A DNA stretch of 64,000 nucleotides from Theobroma cacao (Eukaryota > Streptophyta > Magnoliopsida > Malvales > Malvaceae), in NCBI RefSeq assembly GCF_000208745.1, contig NC_030858.1, forward strand, positions 35,478,369-35,542,368. Reading direction: 5' to 3'. The translations under genes were made by a program, and so were the position numbers. Of the stretch, positions 11,465 to 21,500 are shown piece after piece (position 1 is the first letter of the stretch; each line of letters begins with the position of its first letter). Under the pieces are notes generated by a model that saw only the letters and a list, made by a program, of their open reading frames with translations, had not been told where the DNA came from and made no database searches.

Positions 11465-11884
11465 CTCTCAGCTTGTTTGATCTTTCTTTCTCCTCCCGTA
11501 GTCCTATTTAATACGTCCTTAACGTTGTAATATACCCTGGAAGAGACCAGACCAACCAAGGCAGTGCTTCCAGAACGATCCAACAACTCAAATGAAAGTG
11601 AAATGGGCGAATGAGCAGAGTCGAGGCTATAACGACTAACCTGTGGAGGAAAGGATAATAGAACCCAATTGCTGTCCAACTGGCTGAAGATATTTGCTTG
11701 AATTTGTGACTATGGTTGTATTCTAAGCTTCTTGTTTTAAGTTGTGGTGATTTGAGTAGAGTATGCCCCACGCACATCGGAAAAATCTTTTCTTTGGTGT
11801 TTTTTCTTGCTAAATTTCCACTCACAAACAAGATTAAAAAAAATAAAAGAATGGAAAATGAAAATAAAATGTGGTAGCATTTTT

Positions 11885-12066
11885 TTTCTTCAGGTACATT
11901 AATGTGGTTTAGGTGGAATTTTGGAGCTTTCGAGTCAATATATTATTTCCTATCTTTAATGACAATCTTAATTAATTAAAAATCATGACAACCTTAATAA
12001 TAACCTTCTTAAATATTTCGGTGAAAAACACATGTAACTCATGATTGGTAATAGAGAGAGAAAAAA
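11885..12066. repeat. Remnant C of a third UGT duplication unit
   Basis: This stretch matches the 3'-flank part of units A (about 2010-2230) and B, from the ACATTAATGTGG motif to the GAGAGAGAAAAAAAAAG run, with about 75 bp deleted inside. After CATGACAACC it has TTAATAATAACC, which B shares (TTAATAACAACC) and A lacks, so it is closer to B. No UGT coding sequence follows on its right. Confidence 0.75.
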
Positions 12067-13809
12067 AAAGAAAAAATATATTTTGAATAATTGCCATTAG
12101 CTATCCCTACAACCAAAATTTATTATATCCTCTCAAGTTAATAAAAAATTAGAGAAGAGAAAATTAAAAAAAAATGCGAATCAAGTGTTAAAATTATTTT
12201 TGGGTACATTAACAAATTTGAAATTTACAATGTTGTTAATTTTTTTTTTCAAAAAAAATCTTTTTATCTCCATTTGGAAAAAAATTTATAAAAAAGTGAT
12301 TTTCATTTTTTTTTCCCTTTAACTTCTAAGCCAAAGATGAAAACAGTCTTTTTCATTTTTATTTATTAAAAATTAAAAAAAATTAATATTTATTTTCAAA
12401 ATCTTAAAATTTTTTATTTTTACTTATTAATGAAGTGAAATTTTATAATGATCTAATCGTGTATAAAACGTATATATATTATCAATGCATCAAATATAAA
12501 TCTTTTCATTCACATCACTAACCGGAATTGCATGAATCCCAGACTCATTGGATTCCTTTTAAACAAGTTTAGAAAGCCTACCACACTCTTGGTCAAGTCA
12601 AACTATGGAGAAATTATTAACTAAGTAATGATAACATCAACTTTATTAATGCTTGTCATCATGAGATATGGAAAAATTCATTAATTAAGCATCAAAGAAA
12701 AGAGTTATCAATGTTCAAAAAAAAAAGTAAATATATATAAAATTTATATAATTTTAAGACAACCGAAAAAAGAAATTGATTACTTATCAATCCCATTTAT
12801 TAACATTTTCAGTTCGATTTAATAAATACTTACCTTAATAAATAAATAAATAGTAAAGACATCGATGAAACTCAACTTTACTCAATTATCAATCTTAGTT
12901 GATAAAAACTGTTACTGAAGTGGCAGACAAGTTGCACTAATTAACGTTTCATGGAAGCTGGTGATTGACCGGATGACTCTTGGAGGGGGTTTACTTGGAC
13001 TGGGTTAACCCATGGGACACGGGGAGGCCTTGTGACCTTCTTGCACCGCCATGACCAACACAATTTACAAGTCAATACGTCACAAAACTAAACTTAGCGG
13101 TCGTTGTTTCCTAGTTGGAGTTGGCACACTTAGGCATTCCGCTAAAATTAATTATCAGAGGTTGGTTAGTGCATAGCCAGCATGCTCCTCCTAGAATTTA
13201 ATACAACGTTCTATATTGGAAGACTAAGGTATCAATGCGTTTATGTGAAAATGTCAACACTTTCATGATTATTTATAATTCCTGTTTGTTATATGTACAT
13301 AGAATTTTATGTTTTGCTAGGCTCCGATAACTTTCCGAGCACAGAAGTTACTAAAAACCCCAGAAAGCAACCAGTTGTTTCACCTAAACATGGAAGCAGA
13401 TATGACAATTAGATCTTCAAGTCCATTAACAGTATTTCCACTTTTGAAACAATTGGTCCATTGATAATATCTAAGACACGTTTGCTCTTTGACAACTTTT
13501 GAGCAATTCTGAAGATTTCACCGTCGCTGCTCCTGTTCATACCAGTGGCTAATTGGCTATATTTGAAGACTTTGAATACTCTGTCTGATTATTTTATTGA
13601 TAAACAGAAAATACGTTGCAGGTGGTCCCGACTGTTGCAGGTGGTCCCGACTATGGCTAAACTTTATACTATAAAATGTGCCAAGTGAAGAGGAGGAATT
13701 GAGCACCTTTGTTTACTCGATCAAGCCACAAAAATTCAAGGAATTAGTCCCCACCAGCCTTTTCTTGTGGTGCAGTTCGATAACAATTATAGCGTTTCTG
13801 GTTCGGGAC
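12067..13809. other. Intergenic DNA upstream of the receptor kinase
   Basis: AT-rich to about 12.9 kb, then more balanced. A direct duplication of about 20 bp (GGTGGTCCCGACT core) lies at 13618-13652. TATAAAAT at 13671-13677 is a plausible TATA box for the kinase gene, about 135 bp before its ATG. Confidence 0.5.
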
Positions 13810-16800
13810 ATGGCAGTATCTTGCTTGCCCGTCAGCATGCGGATTGGAAGCACTCTTTTCTCATTCAGCAGAGTGGCAATTCTACAATGGTGGATATGTT
13901 TGTTGCTAGCCGGTAGTTTTCCAAGCTCGACCAACGGAATCACAATAACCAGTTTCAGAGAATATGAGAGAGATCGCCAGGCCTTACTAGCGATTAAGTC
14001 TCAAATTCATGACCCGCTTGGAGTCACAAGCTCATGGAACAACTCTGTGTCCTTGTGCCGATGGAGGGGCGTAACATGTGGTCGTAAGAATCAAAGGGTC
14101 ACCCAATTGGACTTAAAGAACCAAAATTTGAGAGGCTCCTTGTCACCCTATATAGGGAATCTCAGCTTTCTTAGGTTCATCGACCTTCGACACAACCTCT
14201 TGTCTGGTGGAATTCCTCCTGAAATTGGTCGTCTGTCCAGGCTTAAAATTTTAATGTTGAGAAATAATTCCTTTGGGGGAACATTACCTGCCAATTTGTC
14301 CCGTTGCTCTAAACTCGTTCATCTTGTCGCCGGACAGAACAGCCTTGTCGGGAATATCCCGGCAGAGTTTGGCAATTTATTGAAGCTGGAGAAACTAGGA
14401 ATTGACACCAACTTCCTAACTGGGCAACTGCCAGTTTCATTAGGGAACCTTTCAAGTCTACGTCTTCTTAATGTAGGCGTGAACCGTTTGCAAGGGAGAC
14501 TTCCTGATACGTTGGGCCAGCTACAAAGGTTAGTTAATCTTACACTGGACCAGAATAATTTCTTTGGCTTACTTCCTCCTCCAATTTATAACATCTCTTC
14601 CATAGAGATGTTTAGTCTACCAAGTAATCAGTTCCATGGGAGCCTCCCTGACGACTTAGGCTTCACACTTGTAAACGTTAAAAAAATTTATATTGGGATT
14701 AATAATTTCTCTGGGACTCTACCGGAGTCATTATCCAATGCTTCAAAGCTTGAGGAGCTCGACGTTTCCGATAACTTTTTCACAGGTAAAGTATCAATTG
14801 ATTTTAGCCGCATAAATATGACATGGGTAAATATGGAAAGTAATAATTTAGGTAGTGGGTTAGTTGGTGATCTAGATTTTGTAACATCCTTAACTAACTG
14901 TAGCAATCTGGATACACTTAGTTTAGCTGATAATCAATTTGGAGGGATGCTGCCAAATTCTCTAACCAACCTTTCAACCATGATTACTGTAATCCATTTA
15001 GGTACTAATCGAGTAACCGGCACCATTCCTTCAGGGATAGCAAATCTTGTAAATATAATTTCAATAGGTTTGGAGGAAAATCGACTGACTGGCCCCATGC
15101 CTCATGCCATTGGTAAGCTTAAGAATTTGCAAGGTCTCACCTTGGGTGAAAATAAATTATCAGGGAGAATCCCAACCTCTTTTGGAAATTTGACGCGGCT
15201 AAACGTGCTTGCTTTATATTACAACGAGTTAGAGGGCGGCATACCTCCAGGGCTCGGCAATTGTCAAAATTTGGTGCGGATGGTATTAAGTGGCAATAGA
15301 CTTACTGGTGTGGTTCCCCCATCAATTTTTAGTATAACAACCCTCTCAACTTCCCTAGAATTGTCCAACAATCTCCTTAGAGGCTCCCTGCCTTCAGAAG
15401 TAGGCAACCTGAAGAATATCCTGAACCTGGATTTATCCGGAAACCAGCTCTCTGGTCAAGTTCCCAGTGCCCTAGGTGGTTGTACAAGCTTGGAAAATCT
15501 CAATTTAGGAAATAATAATTTTTATGGGAGTATCCCCGACTCTCTGAGTTCTTTGAGGAGCATTGCACTGCTAGATCTCTCCCACAACAACTTTTCCGGA
15601 CAAATTCCCGAATATCTTGAAAACTTGTCCTACTTGAAGTACTTAAACTTGTCTTATAATCATTTCGAGGGGAAAGTACCATCAAAAGGAGTGTTCAGTA
15701 ACGCAACATCGACTTCATTGATCGGGAATGATAAGCTTTGTGGGGGTATTGCTGAACTGCATTTGCCATTGTGCCACTTCAATGAGCAGAAGAAATCGAG
15801 AACTTCTCATTCACTCAAAATAATCTTGATAGTTTGTGGGGTTCTTGGATTTCTTTCCTTGTCATTTTCTTTACTTTTCTACTGGCTGAGGAATAATAGA
15901 GAAGTATTGTCAGAGCCTTCATCTGTATTCCCCCTGAGAACTTCCATTCCAAGGATTTCTTATCAGCAACTCCTCAAAGCTACTAACCGATTCTCTCCAG
16001 CCAACTTGATTGGCCAAGGAAGTTTTGGGTCCGTGTATCGAGGAATGTTTAATCAGAACCAAGAGCAAAAAGTTATCGCGGTGAAAGTGATGAACCTCCA
16101 AGAAACAAGAGCTTCCAAGAGTTTCATTGCAGAATGTAAAACACTGGGTCATCTTAAGCACCGTAATCTTGTCAAGATAATATCTGCTTGTTCGAGCGTT
16201 GATTTTCAAGGCAATGCTTTCAAAGCCCTTGTCTATGAGTTCATGCCAAATGGAAGCCTGGAAGGATGGCTGCATCCGCCAACTGAAGCAGACTCCCTCG
16301 CACATAGAGAGCCAAAGATCTTGAACTTTTTGCAAAGATTAAACATCGCCATAGATGTGGCCTGTGCACTTGATTACCTCCATCATCACTGCCAGGTTCC
16401 GGTATTTCACTGTGATTTGAAGCCAAGCAACATTCTTCTTGACCATGACATGGTCGCCCACTTAGGAGATTTTGGATTAGCCAGGTTTTTTCCAAAATCC
16501 ACGAACAAATTTTCCGGATATTCTACCAGCACTCTCGATCTAAAGGGAACTGTTGGTTATGCTGCGCCAGGTAAATTTATATACTTCTTTAAATGCATAT
16601 TTTCCTTTCCAATCATCTCTGGGTCTTAGCAGTGGCTATCACTGCAGTTTTCTTTTTTTCTTTCCTATTAATGACAACCCTTAGCTTAACTGGAATAGAA
16701 GCTGGATTATTAATGCTCTTCATCTTAGAACTGTAATTCTTGGCAAAATTTAAGCTGGTAATAATTCCTATTTTTAGCAGAGTATGGCATTGGAACAGAG

Positions 16801-17187
16801 GCGACAACAAGCGGCGACATGTACAGCTTTGGAATCCTCCTGCTGGAAATGTACACAAGCAAGAGACCCACCGATGACATGTTCAAAGATGGTCTAACAC
16901 TGCACCATTTCGCAAAGCTGGCATCGCCCGATCAATTACATGGAAGTGTGGATCCATTACTTCTAGCTGGGGATAACGAAGAAGAGAATGCAAGTAGCAG
17001 CAGAAACCCAAGCAGAGCACACAAGCGAGAAACCAAAATGAAAGAGTGCCTGATTTCCATCCTGAGAGTTGGAATTGCTTGTTCTGTTGAATCACCCAAA
17101 GATCGCATGGACATCGTCGATGCGGCTAAGGAATTGCATTTCATCAGGGACAAATTCCTTGGGGCCCGAATTCGGACACAAAGCTAA
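13810..17187 (+). CDS. LRR receptor-like kinase, subfamily XII (EFR/Xa21-like)
   Basis: Two exons, 13810-16570 and 16781-17187, with a 210-bp GT..AG intron; the split Glu codon restores Ala-Pro-Glu-Tyr. The product is 1055 residues. Order: signal peptide (about 1-43), LRR cap with the Cys pair near 83 and 90, about 20 leucine-rich repeats, a transmembrane helix near 671-693, then a Ser/Thr kinase. Kinase landmarks: glycine loop IGQG (734-737), Lys759, HCD (867-869), DFG (887-889). Cys before the catalytic Asp makes it a non-RD kinase, a hallmark of pattern-recognition receptors such as EFR, FLS2 and Xa21. The same frame runs upstream only from a GTG, so I chose ATG 13810; ATG 13837 is an alternative. 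The gene looks intact. The ligand cannot be predicted; closest type is At3g47570-like. Confidence 0.93.
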
Positions 17188-17276
17188 GCACATCTCTAGA
17201 CTGGAGTTCAGTTCTTTCTTCTACCCAAAATCATGACATGCGTGTCAAACAATTTAGGCTTATCTTACCTATTTGC

Positions 17277-17282
17277 AATAAA
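17277..17282 (+). terminator. Candidate polyadenylation signal of the receptor kinase
   Basis: AATAAA about 90 nt after the stop codon, in AT-rich sequence between the convergent kinase and PH1 genes. Confidence 0.45.
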
Positions 17283-17455
17283 ATTTACTAAGCCCAAATT
17301 GCAATCAAATTGGGAAATTCAAATGTTATTATTATATTGAGATAAAAAGACAACAAGATTATAGCAAGCGCTACTATTTGATTTTTATTTATACAAAATC
17401 TAAATTTATATTACAAAAAACGAAATATTAGAATTAAAAGAAAATTCAGCAAAAA

Positions 17456-17893
17456 TCACCGGCTCTTGCTATCGTAATCGACGACCTCGGAATCAGTAAC
17501 GGACCGCGAGTGTTGGACGATGGACCGCCCGATCGAATTGATCCAATCCTCTTTCTCTTTCTCCGTATCCGCAACAAAATACATGGTGGAATCTCGAGTG
17601 GAGAGCTCGAAAGCGAAGGCCTTGTTCACGACATCCTCAGCTCCCTTGACTGTAAGACAACCGCCCACCGATACCACGCCACGTGGAATGGAGCCGCGGG
17701 TGACGGAAGCCGGATCCTTGAACCATAACAGCTTGCCTTGCTTCAGCACAAACCAGCGGCGGCGCCAGGTCTTGATGTAATCCCCTTGCTTAGTAAGCCA
17801 ACCTGCTCGTTCGGGGTCGGTCCAGAACTCAACGCCTCTGTAGTCGTCCGGATTGGGGTCCTGACCCGTTGCCGCTCGCCATAGATTCTCCAT
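17456..17893 (-). CDS. Single-PH-domain protein, AtPH1 type
   Basis: A 145-residue, single-exon protein consisting almost only of a pleckstrin-homology domain (about 28-126). Seen: Gly-Trp-Leu at the first strand, the basic loop Lys35...Lys41-Thr-Trp-Arg-Arg-Arg that in this fold contacts phosphoinositide headgroups, and the invariant Trp117 of the C-terminal helix. Length and sequence match Arabidopsis PH1 (At2g29700), which binds PI3P at late endosomes and affects metal-transporter localisation. It converges on the receptor kinase (268 bp apart). A GA/CT run lies just upstream of the ATG in the leader. Its place next to UGT71 genes and anthranilate synthase matches Arabidopsis. Confidence 0.95.
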   Translation of the reverse strand: MENLWRAATGQDPNPDDYRGVEFWTDPERAGWLTKQGDYIKTWRRRWFVLKQGKLLWFKDPASVTRGSIPRGVVSVGGCLTVKGAEDVVNKAFAFELSTRDSTMYFVADTEKEKEDWINSIGRSIVQHSRSVTDSEVVDYDSKSR

Positions 17894-18716
17894 TTCGTTT
17901 TAGAGAGAGAGAGAGACGGCGTTTGGGAAAGTAACTGATTAATTTGTATTTGTACTGCGAAGTCCTTAGGCCGTTTTGACTGGAGTTGGAGATTCCTGTG
18001 GCTTCCCCTAAAACGACGTCGTTGGATCAGTGAATAACAAAATTTCAAAAATGTTGATCCCTATGTCTGAAATTTCGGAAAGACGTATCTTTATGTCTAT
18101 ATAACAAGAATATTTGTGTTTTGAGAATAAATAATTAAGGATGTTAGTAATTCATAGTAGGAGAAGCTAATTAATAGTTGAGCCAATAATAAAGTACAAG
18201 CAAAAGGAATAATATCTCGAAGTTTGTCGTACGGAACATCGATTGAAGATTAGATACACCATTGCATTCCACCCACTAGTTCAATTTCTAGGATAATTTA
18301 TTAAACATAGCAGAAAGATGCTCATGGCAGACATGTTTCAGGCTGAGAGATGGCAAAGTGAAGGATTGATCAGAAAACTTGATGAGGCTTGGTACTCTTA
18401 CATTGCAGGCAGCAGGTATGGCAGCTTCTTGGCAGGATTGCAAAGCGACAAATTGAACCCAAACAGAAGAAGAGCATTGAAACAATCAAACCAGAAGATA
18501 ACTCGATGCTGGATAAATAATAGAATGCAAGCTGACAAGGGGCCAGAGCACAGTGAGAGAATCATAGTTAATCAAGTTGCAAAAGATCCATCCTCCTCTT
18601 TGCCAATGACCATATCAAAGTTTATTTGTCTTTGTTTGTTTGGTGCTGTGGAGATAACCTTTCAAGTTGACTTTCGCATTGTCAGATTCTATAGTACAGC
18701 TTCTTGGAGCTGTGTT

Positions 18717-19785
18717 TTACGCTGAGAGGGGCTTGTTCTTGAGTTTCTTGGTTATTTCCGCAACATATTTACCTTGGTGAAAGGCCTGTTGGAGCTCTAG
18801 CTCGGTGGGTTCACGGGATCCATCGGCTGCGTAAGTGCCAGCACCGTAAGAGGAGCCACCCTTTACCTCATTCATCTCAAACATGCCACTGCCGAAAGTG
18901 TATCCAAGGGGGACAAATATCATACCATGATGTGCTAACTGTGTTACGGCAGTTAATCTGCAAATCAAGAAGAACAAAGAAAAAAAAACAGTCATAAACA
19001 CAATTATGCAGATATGGAATTTATCCTCCAAATTCGATCAAGCAAAACAGTTCAAGTTGCTTTCAGAAAGGTATTTTGCTACCAAGAGCTTGGAAAATCT
19101 TCCTACAAGTTTTTATAGTATGAACTCATATAGCTCTGAGAACATATTATAAAGTGGATAAGAAGGAGCTTACGCAGTAAGCTCCTGGCCTCCCCCATGG
19201 AAACCAGTACTCCAGAAGATACCAGCAGGCTTGCCGGCAAGTGCTTGGCATTCCCACAGCTCATGAGAAGCATCAAAGAAGGCCTTAAACTGAGCTGCCA
19301 TCACACCAAAACGAGAAGGAAATCCAAAGAGAAAACCATCAGCATCGATAAGCTGTTCTGGCCTAATCTCCGGTACATCATTTGCTTTACCAGGTGCCTT
19401 CATCTTTTGCAGTATTACACTGGATAGTGTCTCAGGAACCTGTTGAATACAACCAAGTCTAACTTCATAACATTACAAGGCCTTTCTTTCTTTAAGGGAT
19501 AATTAGGGATTCATACCGTAATAAAACTACCTGCCAAAGTGTTGCTTCAACACCTTGAACTGCATTAGCCCCCCGTTGCACTTCCCTTGCCATTGTCTCG
19601 ACATGACCATATAACGAATAATACCTATCCAAGGCAGAAAAGAATTAACATCCAAGGTTATAATTCAGGGACGGGAAAATATAGGAGAAAGTTACAGCCA
19701 ATTTCAAGCACTAAAGATGTGTATTGTTCTTGCACATTGGTTGAGAAATCGATACTCACACTATATACAACTTAGTTGTAGCCAT
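18717..19785 (-). CDS. NAD(P)H:quinone oxidoreductase, WrbA/FQR flavoprotein
   Basis: Four coding exons: 19785-19760, 19624-19531, 19439-19174, 18957-18717, all GT..AG. The product is 208 residues, the family's usual size. It is a flavodoxin-fold FMN enzyme that performs two-electron reduction of quinones with NAD(P)H, limiting semiquinone radicals; such proteins are cytosolic or membrane-associated. Seen: the N-terminal YIVYYS/YGHVE phosphate-binding loop, [16 protein letters not shown], the [10 protein letters not shown] loop and the C-terminal HQGKY. Motifs fit the At5g58800-like branch better than FQR1. ATG 19785 has an excellent context (GCCATGGCT); an in-frame ATG at 19806 would add seven residues. 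An acceptor near 19858 suggests an intron in the 5' leader. Confidence 0.93.
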
Positions 19786-19805
19786 GGCTGCGACTGGGCT
19801 GGACA

Positions 19806-20850
19806 TTTGATCTCGATTCACCAACTGCTTATGCTGTATGCTAATTTCAATCACTCGCCTGGATAGGAAGCAAACTACATGATACTTCTTACATCATTTA
19901 GAAGCTGTGAAAGTCCTTAGTTCCTTAATTTTAATTTAAAATTAAAATTTTGATCAAGACTTGAAATTATTAAAGATTACTTGGAATTTGTAAAACTTTC
20001 TTTTCCACACACAACTTATCATGAAAACCCATAGTTTTTAACTTTGTATCCATAAATAACAAAAAAGGTATGTTGATAACAACAAATGCAGTGAAACAAA
20101 GTTAAAGAGAATCAGGCAGATCCCACAATTCCAAGTCAGGCATACTAAGAATTAAAGCTTCGTTTGGTTGATACTTTTGCAAAGAGCAAAACATAAGATA
20201 TTAATAAAAAGCAAAAGGTAAATAGTGAAAAACAAATAACAAAACCACAACCAATGTATGAAACACCTGGGATATTCTTCTCCTAAATCAATAACTAAAC
20301 CATCCAACTCCAAAGCAATAGGTAGATTTTGCAACCACCTAGACAGAAAACAGATGCATCACAAATACAGGTAAGCTATATCCATGGCTATTTGACTAAA
20401 AAGACCAAACAGCATCCTTAAAGTGATTCAAGGTAGAGTACACTGGAAAATCTATAGCAACAGGAAAGCTGTATCATCATCATCATCATCATAATATTTT
20501 ATCCAACAAATGCCTAAGTCAGCAGAAAGTAGAGAACATTTCAGTAGATGGGAGTCAACTATAGAGAAAGATGACAATCCAATTGATGCATAGATAATCC
20601 AGAGACACCCAGAAACTGTTGCAAGCCCTTCATAGCACCTTCCCTGAGCAGAATCTCTTTTGCATCTATATAGAAAGACAGATAAAATCGAATAAAGGAG
20701 GAAAGAAGTTGAGACAAGTTACCTTATGTTGAAGGAGACCTTATTACAGAAACGTAGAAGAAAGAAAGAATGGCGTGAGCCAGGAGAAACAGATAAATGA
20801 TGCTTTTGGGGTTTTGGTTTGTCTTCAAAGAAAACGTAACTGTAATCAGA
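19806..20850 (-). other. 5' leader and leader intron of the quinone reductase (inferred)
   Basis: On the minus strand a pyrimidine-rich tract ending CTATCCAG lies just before 19858, and a leader-like exon at about 20850-20724 ends at AACATAAG followed by GTAACT. Together they suggest an intron of about 865 bp in the 5' leader. Within it are two exon-like pieces, near 20666-20550 and 20339-20273, discussed in findings. A (CAT)n run lies at about 20474-20494. Confidence 0.4.
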
Positions 20851-21500
20851 TAAACGCTTTTTCACGTGGCAAATCATGTGTTAACCGTTGCTTTACCTTA
20901 TCTTAAAATATTGGGCATTTGTCATAGCCTTGAATTGTTCTTTCTCTAACACTCTGCCAAATGCTGCCAGGTCCCATGTGATTGCGATGAAGATTATTCA
21001 ATTTGAAACATTTTTGTAAATTTTATTCGAAGCCTATAAAATAAAACTCAGACGTAGGCATCATATCTCAATATTCATGATGATGTATGATCCACACAAG
21101 TAACAGAAATAACTGGCGAGGGAGATCGTGTGAGGGGTAAGAGCCCTTCGGTAATATATAAATACATATATACATATACATATATATATACATATACATA
21201 TACATATATGTATGTATATGTATATGTATGTATATGTATATATATCCAGAACTCGACTGGCCAACGAGATGAGAACAAGCTGTTTTTTCTTTCACATCCG
21301 AATCATTGAAAAAGAACTCCAAATCAAGTCTCTTTGGGGGTAAAAATGGAATAAGAAAAAAGGGTTCTCATCTATTCGCGCATTTCACAAATACGAAAGA
21401 ACAAGGAGATCCACATTCTTCTCTGTTTAAAAAAACCAGCGACCATGGGTTGCCTGCCTGAGTGCTTCATTTTAGTAGCAACGTATGGACAAGAGATTAC
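20851..21500. other. Spacer between quinone reductase promoter and ASA 3' end
   Basis: About 650 bp without a gene. It should hold the quinone reductase promoter and the 3' end of the anthranilate synthase transcript. It contains the alternating TA/CA repeat at 21153-21246. Confidence 0.5.
21153..21246. repeat. Alternating purine-pyrimidine palindromic repeat
   Basis: About 94 bp made of TA, ATACAT and then ATGTAT units. The left half is ATACAT-type and the right half ATGTAT-type, so the tract is an imperfect inverted repeat able to form a long hairpin. It lies about 250 bp past the stop codon of the anthranilate synthase gene. Confidence 0.8.

Larger units (their letters stand above)
5617..11784 (-). 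repeat. Tandem duplication unit B, with UGT gene and LTR insertion
   Basis: Second copy of the unit described at 1312-4640. Without the inserted element (6121-8866) it is about 3.4 kb, matching unit A in length and order. Differences include an expanded TG microsatellite (5807-5840) and scattered substitutions. Confidence 0.9.

Noticed and set aside
13678..13809. N-terminal extension of the receptor kinase
   Set aside because: The extended frame starts with GTG, not ATG. The signal-peptide-bearing form starts at ATG 13810 or 13837.
18318..18725. 135-codon plus-strand frame opposite the quinone reductase 3' end
   Set aside because: No recognisable motif, overlaps the final exon and probable 3' untranslated region of a well-supported gene on the other strand.
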